Origin: an uncultured Cytophagales bacterium
Lineage (GTDB): Bacteria > Bacteroidota > Bacteroidia > Cytophagales > UBA9547
Length of the DNA: 64,000 nt
Assembly: GCA_945957555.1 (NCBI GenBank)
Contig: CAMFLX010000006.1
Span: 33,900 to 97,899 of the forward strand
Reading direction: 5' to 3'
Shown here: piece by piece, positions 1 to 8,226 of the stretch
How the letters are laid out: the number at the start of each line of letters is the position of its first letter
Position numbering within the stretch: position 1 is the first letter of the stretch
Notes under the pieces: generated by a model
What the model was told of the DNA's origin: nothing
Seen by the model: the letters and a program-made list of their open reading frames with translations, nothing else
The model's database searches: none
Program-made: the position numbers and the translations under genes

Positions 1-515
1 AGTTCCCCAAGAAGCGAAGCCGTATTAGCATAAGAGAAAACTTCTCGCATATATTTCCTAAAGTTTTGATACGAATAATTTCCCTTTGCGAAGGCTTTAA
101 AATACCTCGGTTTGCCATCGGAGATATAGTTGAAATGAATCTGTTCGTACTTTTTGGCCTTGTACAAGTATTCTCCACGTAAGCGCATTACGGCATCGGC
201 GCATTGTTGTAAATCTACAGGGTCTATGTCCATGGCCACCACAGATATATATACATTTTCTTTGTCTTTAGTGGTTTTGTCGTAGTACAGCACTTTATTA
301 CCCTGTTTTTTGAGGGGTAGCTTTTGTAGATAATAACCGAAACTGCTACTGTCTTGCAGGATTCTGCTGAAGCCTTCAGGAATATTAAATCTCGTTTTGA
401 TACTAGAACCTGATATATTGATGATACCAAGGTCTTGAAGTTCTGAGGTCTTGCTCTTTGTATACCATGAAGCACTAACTATGATAGCAAACAAAAGGAG
501 GGTTTTGTATTTCAT
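1..515 (-). CDS. DUF4846 family protein, truncated by window edge
   Basis: Reading the minus strand from the ATG at 515 gives an open frame of about 171 residues that runs off the left edge, so this is the N-terminal part only. It opens with a short hydrophobic signal-like stretch (MKYKTLLLFAIIVSASW). The family signature is clear: a FGYYLQKLPLK motif followed by YYDKTTK, then DIDPVDLQQCADAVMRLRGE, YLY, and a run ending in KPRYFKAFAKGNYSYQNFRKY. These match DUF4846, a Bacteroidota secreted family of unknown biochemical role. The next gene on the same strand ends 99 bases upstream, with a perfect hairpin between them. Function is unknown; the family call is confident. Confidence 0.82.
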   Translation of the reverse strand, partial: MKYKTLLLFAIIVSASWYTKSKTSELQDLGIINISGSSIKTRFNIPEGFSRILQDSSSFGYYLQKLPLKKQGNKVLYYDKTTKDKENVYISVVAMDIDPVDLQQCADAVMRLRGEYLYKAKKYEQIHFNYISDGKPRYFKAFAKGNYSYQNFRKYMREVFSYANTASLLGE

Positions 516-572
516 GGGGAAGGTTTAAATGGATGATTGATAAACGCCGTGTGGTTAAGTCCTCACCCTTAA

Positions 573-593
573 TCCCTCTCCAAAGGAGAGGGA
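573..593. repeat. Perfect 9-bp hairpin in a CCTCACCCTTAATCCCTCTCC context
   Basis: TCCCTCTCC (573-581) and GGAGAGGGA (585-593) form a perfect stem with an AAA loop, preceded by CCTCACCCTTAA. It sits between two same-strand genes. It lacks a strong U-tract, so it reads more like a short interspersed palindrome than a classical terminator. The CCTCACCC...CCCTCTCC wording resembles short GC-richer palindromes I recall from intergenic DNA of many bacteria; whether it is repeated in this genome cannot be told here, as no second copy was noticed in the window. Confidence 0.45.
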
Positions 594-614
594 AATTTAA
601 AGGAGAATGATGAT

Positions 615-1757
615 TTAATTTTTGATCTCGTCTAGTGTTAAAGGTTTGATGTCGAACCGAAGGATTTCCTCGTTGTCTTCAAACAGCTTGACCTTAAACT
701 TGGCATCTTTATCGAAGAAGTGATAGAAGCTGTAAGGTGCACGTCTAGATCCTTTAGGCATTTCTCGCTTTTCGTAAAGGACTTCAAAGAGGTTGCCATC
801 GGGTCCATAGGCTTTCAAACTCGCATTTTTCAAGTCTTTGGGTACGTCATATTCAAACTGAGTCTTGTAGAGCCAAATCTTGGGTCTATCATCGAGGTTG
901 TTGTTTTTGACTCTTTTAGAGAAGACGATATGATTCTGCTGATCCAAAAGCTTGAAAATAACCACGAGGTTGGTGTCTTCCACAAGTTCGTTGAAACCAA
1001 TGGTTACACTGTATACCCCATTTTTGATGGTTTTGTTTTTGTAATAGCTTCTTAACTCCTTGCCACTGGTATCAGTACAGATCAGTGAGAAGTTTTGAGT
1101 GTTCTGTATGTTGGCAGTGATATTGACTCTCGATGCGAAAGCAAATTTAGGCTTCGGAGGAGGACCATGATTTACATATGCTTGACTGTAGGGGTCTGCC
1201 TCTGGTTTGTATACTTGTACTTTTACATATTTAGCCATGTATTGGTATACTGGCCATGCCGAAGCAGAATCTCTTTTTTCACAAGACACATCACTGTTGT
1301 TGATCAGGGCCCAAACGATAGACTGTGTTGCATATGTGTAATATCTATGCCTGGCGATGAGTTTGGCTAAACCAGAGAGCTTTTCGTTTTTAACAGTATC
1401 TATAATAAACTTCGAATCCTTGTGTGGAGAATAGTTATGTGGAATGACGCAGTTGGCATATACCACGATATTAGTACTCGAGTAGGGTGGGAGGTTGAAA
1501 GCATAGTTATCCATGACCATCAAGCTTTGAGCTTTATTGTCTTCACAAACGAAAATAACCCCAGCATCTAAAGTGTCTCTTATGGAAGACTTCGTGTTGT
1601 TTTTAACCTGGACTTTAAGTACTTCTCCTGAGTGACCACCGAGACCGTCTGCTTTAATTTGGATTTTGGACTTCGTAACCAAGTCCACAAAAGTCTGTGT
1701 GTCGGCAAATAATGCCTGAGCGCAGCAGAGTGCCAAGATAAATAGTATGTTTTTCAT
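615..1757 (-). CDS. Secreted protein of unknown function
   Basis: The open frame extends upstream to 2228, but the convincing start is the ATG at 1757, which gives a 380-residue protein with a signal peptide (MKNILFILALCCAQALFADT); the upstream extension is antisense to the CPBP protease gene and is not coding. The N-terminal ~150 residues contain LGGHSGEVLKVQVKNNT and a CEDNKAQSLMV stretch, resembling a small secreted domain seen in Bacteroidota where a conserved Cys follows a phrase about 'unusable' extracellular loops; I cannot name it. The C-terminal ~170 residues look beta-rich, with repeated short strands and no catalytic motif. No T9SS tail is visible. It lies between the CPBP protease and the DUF4846 gene on the same strand. 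Confidence 0.72.
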   Translation of the reverse strand: MKNILFILALCCAQALFADTQTFVDLVTKSKIQIKADGLGGHSGEVLKVQVKNNTKSSIRDTLDAGVIFVCEDNKAQSLMVMDNYAFNLPPYSSTNIVVYANCVIPHNYSPHKDSKFIIDTVKNEKLSGLAKLIARHRYYTYATQSIVWALINNSDVSCEKRDSASAWPVYQYMAKYVKVQVYKPEADPYSQAYVNHGPPPKPKFAFASRVNITANIQNTQNFSLICTDTSGKELRSYYKNKTIKNGVYSVTIGFNELVEDTNLVVIFKLLDQQNHIVFSKRVKNNNLDDRPKIWLYKTQFEYDVPKDLKNASLKAYGPDGNLFEVLYEKREMPKGSRRAPYSFYHFFDKDAKFKVKLFEDNEEILRFDIKPLTLDEIKN

Positions 1758-1867
1758 AACAGAGATAAATGTCGTTAGTGCATACGTAAAGTAAGTGTCA
1801 AGGTTAGATACTTGCTGATTTGGAGGCTTATAGCATACGACAATGTCTTGTTCTGATGATATTTGCT

Positions 1868-2833
1868 TTAACGTATTGGCTCTTGAGGCAATTCCCTGTC
1901 TGCAGGTGAAGTGTTTTTCCAAAATAGGTAGAGCAGACCCGCTGTAATAACTGCAGAGAATATGACTGCAGGTATAGGCATGACCTCTTCGGATTCCACG
2001 AGTTTCTTGGTTTCTTCCATGTTCTTTGTGAAGTGAAGGGCCAAGATCGTAAAGGCATTGTTGCAGGCATGTGCTACTATAGGTACCCATAGGTTGCCAG
2101 ACCAATAGTATAAGTAGCCAAACAATACGGCTAGAAGCATACGGGGTAGAAAGCCATAAAACTGCATGTGCACAAAACTGAAGATAGCGGCAGCGGTCCA
2201 GATAGCTATGTGAGGATTTCTCGTCCACTGAAGGAGCTTGGTTTGTAGCGCGCCTCTGAAAAATAATTCTTCCCCAATACCAGTAAAAGCACCCATTACT
2301 AAAACCGCCATTAATATTTCTTGGGTATTTTGGAAGTCAGTAAGGTATTTGATTAGTACCTCTGTTGAAACTTCCATAGCCTTCATACTAGCTTCAAGTG
2401 TTTCAAACCCTGAAGGTAATACCATGTTTTTATTAAGGCTTATGAAGATAGAATTCAGCGGATTGGAAAGGATTGTAACAGAGATACCAATTCCAATAAG
2501 AAATAAAGTGTTTTCGGTACTAAAACTAAAAAAACTTGAGAATGTAGACTTCTCCACTATTTTTTTCCAAAGAAGACCTGATAGTATAAATGCAAATAGG
2601 GCCGTGCCTATACCATGATTGAGCAAGAGCGCCATACGCGAATTGGGATAACGTTCGGGGTGTACGGTAAGGTCTTGGAGTGCCTCTGTAGAGTAGTGGT
2701 ATACAAGTTTGATGAAAGTCCACGCTACCAGTTGGCCAAGGAACATGCAAAATATAAAAAGACCAATCAGTGCCGCAATAGATACTAAAGGGTAGAGCTT
2801 GCGAGGATTCTGATTGGGTTCATCAATAACCAT
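1868..2833 (-). CDS. CPBP family intramembrane glutamic protease
   Basis: A 321-residue multi-pass membrane protein. It has the three CPBP (ABI/CAAX-protease-like) motifs in order: EELFFRG (paired Glu plus Arg), then FSFVHMQF (His), then HACNN (His and Asn) near residue 270. About seven hydrophobic segments are apparent. Family members are Rce1-like intramembrane proteases; bacterial ones process or regulate membrane proteins and peptides, but the substrate here cannot be inferred. The gene is divergent from dusB; only 50 bases separate the two starts, so promoters for both lie there. The C-terminal residues after the last membrane helix are short and charged. Confidence 0.88.
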   Translation of the reverse strand: MVIDEPNQNPRKLYPLVSIAALIGLFIFCMFLGQLVAWTFIKLVYHYSTEALQDLTVHPERYPNSRMALLLNHGIGTALFAFILSGLLWKKIVEKSTFSSFFSFSTENTLFLIGIGISVTILSNPLNSIFISLNKNMVLPSGFETLEASMKAMEVSTEVLIKYLTDFQNTQEILMAVLVMGAFTGIGEELFFRGALQTKLLQWTRNPHIAIWTAAAIFSFVHMQFYGFLPRMLLAVLFGYLYYWSGNLWVPIVAHACNNAFTILALHFTKNMEETKKLVESEEVMPIPAVIFSAVITAGLLYLFWKNTSPADRELPQEPIR

Positions 2834-2847
2834 AATTGTTTTTTTCG

Positions 2848-2855
2848 TAAATTTG
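2848..2855 (+). promoter_or_regulatory. Candidate -7 box of the dusB promoter (TAAATTTG)
   Basis: TAAATTTG fits the Bacteroidota TAnnTTTG -7 consensus and lies 29 bases before the dusB ATG, giving a leader of about 20 bases. A well-spaced TTTG -33 element was not found, so this rests on the -7 box alone. Confidence 0.4.
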
Positions 2856-2883
2856 CGGGAACAAAAATAATAAAGCTTTTGGT

Positions 2884-3867
2884 ATGGTAAAAATCGGCAA
2901 CCTTGAATTGGGCGAATTCCCTCTGTTATTGGCCCCTATGGAGGACATCAGCGATCCGCCTTTTCGTGCAGTATGCAAGGAAAACGGGGTAGATATGATG
3001 TATACCGAGTTTATTTCCTCCGAAGCCTTGATTCGCAACGCAGATAAAAGTATTCAGAAATTAGATATATATGCTCAAGAGCGGCCCATAGGTATTCAGA
3101 TCTTTGGCGATAAGCCTGATGTGATGCGCGAAGCTGCCAAAATTGCAGATGCGGCGAATCCTGAGATTGTAGATATCAACTACGGATGTCCCGTGAAAAA
3201 GGTGGCTTGTAAAGGTGCGGGGGCTGGCTTGTTGCAAGACCTGCCCAAGATGCAGAAGATCACGGAAGAGATCGTGAAAGCGTGTACTAGGCCAGTAACT
3301 GTAAAGACTAGACTGGGGTGGGATGAGAGTACTAAAAATATCCTTGAGGCCGCCAAGAGGCTTCAAGATGTAGGGATTTCCGCACTTACAATCCACGGAA
3401 GGACCCGTGCTCAAATGTATAAAGGTGAAGCAGATTGGTCATTAATTGCAGCCGTGAAAAACATGCAAGATATCCATATCCCAATATTTGGTAATGGAGA
3501 TATCGATAGCCCAGAAAAGGCCTTGGAATACCGGAACAGATACGGTGTGGATGGGATCATGATCGGTCGTGCTGCTATAGGTTATCCATGGATTTTCAAT
3601 GAAGTCAAACATTTTTTTAAGACAGGGGAAATATTGCCTAAACCTACCATAGAACAAAGGATAGATGTCGTAAAAAGGCATTTGGAGTTTGCCGTGAAGT
3701 GGAAAGGCGAAAAGACAGGTGTTTTTGAAATGAGGAGTCACTATACCAATTACTTTAGGGGAATCGACGGCATCAAACCTTTCCGTCAAAAACTCGTAGA
3801 GGCAGGTAGTTATTTAGAAACAGTAGAGGTTTTAGGAGAAATTGCGGGTGCGGAACTTATGGTATAA
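2884..3867 (+). CDS. dusB: tRNA-dihydrouridine synthase (DusB type)
   Basis: A 327-residue FMN-dependent enzyme reducing uridines to dihydrouridine in tRNA D-loops. Near the N-terminus LLAPMEDISDPPFR is the classic Dus opening; the active-site Cys is in VKKVACKGAGAGLL, with NYGCPVKK just before; HGRTRAQMYKGEADW and GNGDI and MIGRAAIGYPWIF complete the TIM-barrel FMN-binding signature. Length is normal for DusB. It is followed 62 bases downstream by miaA, so two tRNA-modification genes are adjacent and probably co-transcribed. Confidence 0.95.
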   Translation: MVKIGNLELGEFPLLLAPMEDISDPPFRAVCKENGVDMMYTEFISSEALIRNADKSIQKLDIYAQERPIGIQIFGDKPDVMREAAKIADAANPEIVDINYGCPVKKVACKGAGAGLLQDLPKMQKITEEIVKACTRPVTVKTRLGWDESTKNILEAAKRLQDVGISALTIHGRTRAQMYKGEADWSLIAAVKNMQDIHIPIFGNGDIDSPEKALEYRNRYGVDGIMIGRAAIGYPWIFNEVKHFFKTGEILPKPTIEQRIDVVKRHLEFAVKWKGEKTGVFEMRSHYTNYFRGIDGIKPFRQKLVEAGSYLETVEVLGEIAGAELMV

Positions 3868-3929
3868 GAAAGTCACTGAGCTGAAAACTCTTTTTACTTC
3901 GAACATTCAAGCATTGCTATCTAAAACTT

Positions 3930-4847
3930 ATGATGTCTTCAAAAAAGCTGATCATTATTGTAGGGCCAACAGCTGTAGGCAAAACAGCCCTTGGCGTACA
4001 ATTGGCAAAACACTTTAATACAGATGTGATCTCCGCAGATAGTAGACAGTTCTATAAAGAAATGTCTATAGGTACAGCCAAACCTACTAAAGATGAAATG
4101 CAAGGAGTAAAGCACCATTTTGTGGACACCCTTTCGGTGACGCAGGTGTACAATGCTGGTGACTTTGAACGAGATGCATTGGTTTTGCTGGAATGTTTAT
4201 TCAAAGAGAAAGACGTGGTAGTGATGGTAGGAGGCTCAGGCATGTATGTAAAGGCGCTTTGTGAAGGTTTGGACGATATGCCCGAACATGATGAGGACCT
4301 GCGCGATAAACTCAATGATGATGCCAGTGCCGATTATCCAGCTTTTTTAGAACGTTTAAAATTGCTCGATCCACATTATTATGAACAAGTAGATCAAGCG
4401 AACGTACAGCGAGTGGTGAGGGCCATGGAAGTATGTTTGGCTACTGGTAAACCTTTTTCGAGTTTCAGGAAGTCAGAGAAGAAAGAGAGGCCTTTTGAGA
4501 TCATTAAGATCGGGCTGGAGCGAGAAAGAGATCTTTTGTACCAACTCATAGACCAGCGTATGGACACGATGCTACAAAAGGGGCTGCTTGACGAAGCCAA
4601 AAAACTAGCTAAGTATAAGAAAGAATATGCCTTGCAGACTATAGGCTATACGGAAATCTATGATTTTCTGGAGGGTACTTACGATTGGGCTGAATGTATA
4701 CGACTCCTCAAGAGAAATTCACGCCGCTATGCCAAGAAACAACTTACTTGGTTTAAGCGTGATCCAGAGATCAAGTGGTTTGATGTGGGAAAGGTGGATG
4801 TCTTGGGGGCCGTACTCAAAGAGATAGGAGAACAGGTTAGGCAATAA
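3930..4847 (+). CDS. miaA: tRNA dimethylallyltransferase
   Basis: A 305-residue enzyme that adds a dimethylallyl group to N6 of A37 in tRNAs reading UNN codons. The N-terminal P-loop IIVGPTAVGKTALG and the DVISADSRQFYKEMSIGTAKP segment (substrate- and tRNA-binding) are diagnostic; GGSGMYVKAL and the C-terminal YAKKQLTWFKRD match the family. Start could be the first or second of two tandem ATG codons (3930 or 3933). A strong terminator follows, closing the dusB-miaA unit. Confidence 0.96.
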   Translation: MMSSKKLIIIVGPTAVGKTALGVQLAKHFNTDVISADSRQFYKEMSIGTAKPTKDEMQGVKHHFVDTLSVTQVYNAGDFERDALVLLECLFKEKDVVVMVGGSGMYVKALCEGLDDMPEHDEDLRDKLNDDASADYPAFLERLKLLDPHYYEQVDQANVQRVVRAMEVCLATGKPFSSFRKSEKKERPFEIIKIGLERERDLLYQLIDQRMDTMLQKGLLDEAKKLAKYKKEYALQTIGYTEIYDFLEGTYDWAECIRLLKRNSRRYAKKQLTWFKRDPEIKWFDVGKVDVLGAVLKEIGEQVRQ

Positions 4848-4897
4848 CATCAAACAAAAAGGCTACATCTTTCGATATAGCCCTTTTTGTTTGATGT
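4848..4897. terminator. Bidirectional terminator between miaA and the cellulase gene
   Basis: ACATCAAACAAAAAGGCTA pairs with TAGCCCTTTTTGTTTGATGT around a short CATCTTTCGATA loop; one G/C step is offset, giving a long stem with an A-tract on one side and a T-tract on the other. It lies between convergent genes and should act on both strands. Confidence 0.85.
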
Positions 4898-4910
4898 CCT
4901 AAGAAGGATT

Positions 4911-7349
4911 TTACTTGATCACTACTTTTAAGGTTTCTGTTTTGTCAGTGCCTGAAAGTTTAATCATGTACATGCCTTTAGGCAATTTGTTAATAGAGAT
5001 CGTTTCAATATTGCTGTTCAAATTGAATTTCTCTACCATTTGACCTGAAAGGTTCATTAGAGAAGCCGAATTGAAGTTCATTGTTTTTTGATCGATTGTC
5101 AATTGATCCGTTGCTGGATTTGGATACACGTTGAACTGGCCGATCAACTCATCGTTCATGCCAGTAAGCAAAGTACAGCCAGAAGCATCTACCTTGTCAC
5201 CAAGAGGTGTGTTAGCACATTTGTCTGAAGCATTAGCTACACCATCGTTATCATCATCAGCTTGTGCAGCAGAACAACCTTTTCCATTCACTGCTGTGCC
5301 AGAAGGTGTATTAGGGCAAATGTCATCTGCGTTTACTACACCATCTTTGTCAGTATCCAACTGTGCGTTAGAGCAACCATTGGCATCTACTACAGAGCCA
5401 GGGGTTGTACCACGGCATTTGTCTTTTTCTTCTTTCACACCATCTTTGTCATCATCTCTGATGCTTGTACAGCTTTGTACTGTAGTTTCATCATAGCCTA
5501 TGCTGAAATCATCAATTTTTACTGTACCTGTAAATGCAGGTCTTGACCATGTTTCACCAGCACTTGGGTTTACTACAAGTTTTACCTTGTTTACGGCTGC
5601 AAAGTTGAATTTCTTAATATAACATGGGGTCGTAGTCCCTAAACCCGCAGCTTGACATTCTGCTGCAGTATAAGATTCCCAAGAGCCTCCTTTATAGTCT
5701 ATTTCTACCGTAGTCCACGTAGTACCATTGCTAGCAAGAGGAATGGTTTTTCTTGTATTGGTGTTGTTTACTGCATTGATAGAGTTACTGTCAGTGTCCT
5801 CCAAGTTTACATCTAGTAATATTGTTGTCGGAGTATAAGCTACAGTTGGATCTTTTTGTACGTTGATTTTGAATTTAACTTTAGCATTACCACGAATGTC
5901 CAAAGGAATTAAATTGCCATCTTTATCGTGTCCAAAAGAGAAACCTTGTGTTGCGTAATTTTTGTCGGCAGCAGTACATTTAACCACCAATTCTCCATTC
6001 ACGGTACTCGCAGAATATACTGGGTTTTTAACTGCAGGACGGTTCCAGTAATCAACGTTCACCAATGAGTCTTCAGTAAAGTCGGTACGGGCATAACCTT
6101 GTTTGTTGTTAAAGCCTACACACACGTTACTTAAGAAAGGATCAGAGAGTGGGCAACCGTATCTGTTTACGACAGAGCCTGCTGGCGTACTAGGGCAAAT
6201 ATCAGTGGCGTCGATCACACCATCAAAATCGGCGTCGCCTTGTAGTGCTGGGCAACCTCTACTGTCTACAAAGGTGCCTTTAGGCGTGTTCGCACAAGCA
6301 TCAGAGCCGTTAGCTACACCGTCACCGTCGTCGTCAGCAGCAGCGTTACAAGCCACGAAGTTGTCTGCGCTGTGGATATAGTTATATACAAAAGCACCAG
6401 AAGTTGTTTTGGTAGTCCAATTACCAAGGTCGCAAGATCCGGTAGTTAACGCAGAAGAGATTTCTCCTTTGTCTACAAAGGCCCAGTTACATGAGCTTAC
6501 CTTCACGCCACCACTGTTGTCGCCATTCATTACTGCGATCCAGTTATTAGCGCCATTAGGGTCATAACCACCATCGCCAGAAGCAGCCGAAGTACCCCAC
6601 TCAGAAACAAATACAGGCACTTTACCTAATGCATCTCTTAAGTATGCATAGTCGTAGTGTGAGCCACTGTAAAAGTGGAAAGTATACATTACGTTATATG
6701 CGTTAGTGGTAGAAAGAGGGTTTGAAAGCACATCTCTTGGTTTGCTACTCCACTCAGGAGTACCTACGAGGATGATACCTTCTTTGTCATTGGCCCTGAT
6801 TACAGGAATCACTTGATCTGCGTAGGTTTTGATGGTATTCCAGTCTGCTCCACTGTTGGGCTCATTACAAATCTCGTAAATTACGTGTGTTTGGTCTTTG
6901 TATTTGGCGGACATTTTAGTAAAGAACGCTTTTGCCTGAGTCACATACTTATTAGGGTTGCCATCAGCAAGTATATGCCAGTCGATGATCACATAGATGC
7001 CGTTGGTTTTAGCAGCAGTTACCATTTGGTCGATCCAAGAGTCCCAATCTGATTGATTTCCATTGATATACCCTTTAGTTACACCGATGTCCTCAGTATA
7101 GACCGCAAGTCTAATCACATCAGCGCCCCAGTCTTTAGCCAAAGATTGTATGGCAGCTGGAGTGATACAGTTTTTATGCGCTTGTACCGCATGAGAGCTC
7201 ATTCCGCGAAGCTGTACAGTGCTTCCGCATTGGTTGCTCAATTGCTTGCCTACAAGCTTTAACCTTCCATTTAATGAAAGAGGAGTCTGGGCTTGGGTCA
7301 ATAAGACCCCGATGAACAGTAAGTTCAGCGACAGTAAAAATTTCTTCAT
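4911..7349 (-). CDS. Modular GH5 cellulase with TSP3 repeats and T9SS tail
   Basis: 812 residues. Signal peptide 1-21; GH5 catalytic domain about 25-335, with acid/base E163 in ICNEPN and nucleophile E250 in VFVSEWG, and IIDWHILADG as in GH5 endoglucanases (subfamily 2-like). Two thrombospondin type-3 calcium repeats (DDDGDGVANGSDAC..., about 338-400) precede a beta-rich module (about 408-620) that ends KIDDFSIGYD; three more TSP3 repeats (630-725) and a T9SS type A sorting domain follow (VYPNPATDQL near 741, ending LKVVIK). The enzyme should be exported by T9SS and act on cellulose or other beta-1,4-glucans outside the cell. The central module resembles the stand-alone protein at 21087. It is transcribed alone, opposite to its neighbours. 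Confidence 0.92.
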   Translation of the reverse strand: MKKFLLSLNLLFIGVLLTQAQTPLSLNGRLKLVGKQLSNQCGSTVQLRGMSSHAVQAHKNCITPAAIQSLAKDWGADVIRLAVYTEDIGVTKGYINGNQSDWDSWIDQMVTAAKTNGIYVIIDWHILADGNPNKYVTQAKAFFTKMSAKYKDQTHVIYEICNEPNSGADWNTIKTYADQVIPVIRANDKEGIILVGTPEWSSKPRDVLSNPLSTTNAYNVMYTFHFYSGSHYDYAYLRDALGKVPVFVSEWGTSAASGDGGYDPNGANNWIAVMNGDNSGGVKVSSCNWAFVDKGEISSALTTGSCDLGNWTTKTTSGAFVYNYIHSADNFVACNAAADDDGDGVANGSDACANTPKGTFVDSRGCPALQGDADFDGVIDATDICPSTPAGSVVNRYGCPLSDPFLSNVCVGFNNKQGYARTDFTEDSLVNVDYWNRPAVKNPVYSASTVNGELVVKCTAADKNYATQGFSFGHDKDGNLIPLDIRGNAKVKFKINVQKDPTVAYTPTTILLDVNLEDTDSNSINAVNNTNTRKTIPLASNGTTWTTVEIDYKGGSWESYTAAECQAAGLGTTTPCYIKKFNFAAVNKVKLVVNPSAGETWSRPAFTGTVKIDDFSIGYDETTVQSCTSIRDDDKDGVKEEKDKCRGTTPGSVVDANGCSNAQLDTDKDGVVNADDICPNTPSGTAVNGKGCSAAQADDDNDGVANASDKCANTPLGDKVDASGCTLLTGMNDELIGQFNVYPNPATDQLTIDQKTMNFNSASLMNLSGQMVEKFNLNSNIETISINKLPKGMYMIKLSGTDKTETLKVVIK

Positions 7350-7380
7350 TTGTCTTTGTTTTGATTTGGTATGAATTCTA

Positions 7381-7388
7381 CAAAGGTA
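7381..7388 (-). promoter_or_regulatory. Candidate -7 box for the GH5 cellulase gene
   Basis: On the minus strand this reads TACCTTTG, a full match to TAnnTTTG, 31 bases before the ATG at 7349. A clear -33 TTTG was not found at the usual spacing. Confidence 0.4.
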
Positions 7389-7665
7389 AGCATAAATTAT
7401 TATTTATAAAAAACTTACATTTTGTATCATTTGAAGGGGTAGAGGTGTACAGAGTTGGAGTTGTACTTTGTGGTTTTATTCTTGTGCTATTCAATGTAAT
7501 TATCTCTTTTTATGTATTAGTAGGGTGGTTTTTGTGTTTTTATATTGAGAATATGCGATTTGATATTACTTGGTAATAATCATTGTAAGCTCAGGCGAAG
7601 AAAGACGAAAGATATATAGCGGTGTTGTACTGTTGCTCAGTAAGTGATGAATAGTAGGAGTCTCC
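7389..7665. other. Intergenic stretch, no gene recognised
   Basis: AT-rich DNA between the cellulase promoter and the small hypothetical gene. A plus-strand frame of 71 codons from 7361 to 7576 exists, but its composition is low-complexity hydrophobic and it overlaps the cellulase promoter; I do not call it. No hairpin or repeat stands out. Confidence 0.5.
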
Positions 7666-8019
7666 CTAGTTCAAGTCCAAGTTTTCTTTCATGAAATCCT
7701 CATAAAGTGGACGAAGCTCCTCGTAAGCTTTTTTGGCTTCTTCGTTTCCTTGTAGTGATAAGTTGCGAAAGTGAAAGAAAATGTCATTGGTGCCTCGGAT
7801 TAGGCTTTCACCTAATATTTGTTGACAAAAAAGGATAACTGGTTGCGCCTTTTGGATGATTTCGACGATCTGCTTCATTTCTTTTTTTTCCTCTTCATCT
7901 AAGTATGATTGCTTACAGAGTTCTTCATAGCGAGGAATCACTTCAGATAGAAGCGTTATCAGCTTTGTCATTTCTTCGTGCATTCCTGGGGGTAGTGGAG
8001 ATTTGTATTGGCCTTCCAT
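7666..8019 (-). CDS. Small alpha-helical hypothetical protein
   Basis: 117 residues, soluble, rich in Glu, Lys and Leu, with no signal peptide. The sequence predicts four or so amphipathic helices (for example MTKLITLLSEVIPRYEELC and EEKKEMKQIVEIIQKAQPV). Natural-looking composition and an ATG start support it as a real gene. No family recognised and no informative neighbour: it sits alone, divergent from the M3 peptidase gene. Confidence 0.62.
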   Translation of the reverse strand: MEGQYKSPLPPGMHEEMTKLITLLSEVIPRYEELCKQSYLDEEEKKEMKQIVEIIQKAQPVILFCQQILGESLIRGTNDIFFHFRNLSLQGNEEAKKAYEELRPLYEDFMKENLDLN

Positions 8020-8226
8020 GTCTATGTGTTTGTGTAAATATAAAAAAGATATGAATAATTTACTAGATGGATGTTATCAAAAATGAAGGAGGTTAAGCTT
8101 GTTTTAATCCTAATAGGTCTAGTTTATGGTTTGAATATTCTGAAAATCTAGCTATGCAATTCTAAACATTTTATATCTTAGGACTTTTATACGAATGCAT
8201 TGTTTTTATTTTTTTGATCCATATAA

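Noticed and set aside
1758..2228. Upstream extension of the 615-1757 gene
   Set aside because: It is antisense to the C-terminal part of the CPBP protease and has no family features; the signal peptide begins at 1757.
7361..7576. Plus-strand 71-codon hydrophobic frame
   Set aside because: Overlaps the cellulase promoter, is low-complexity, and has no conserved motif.
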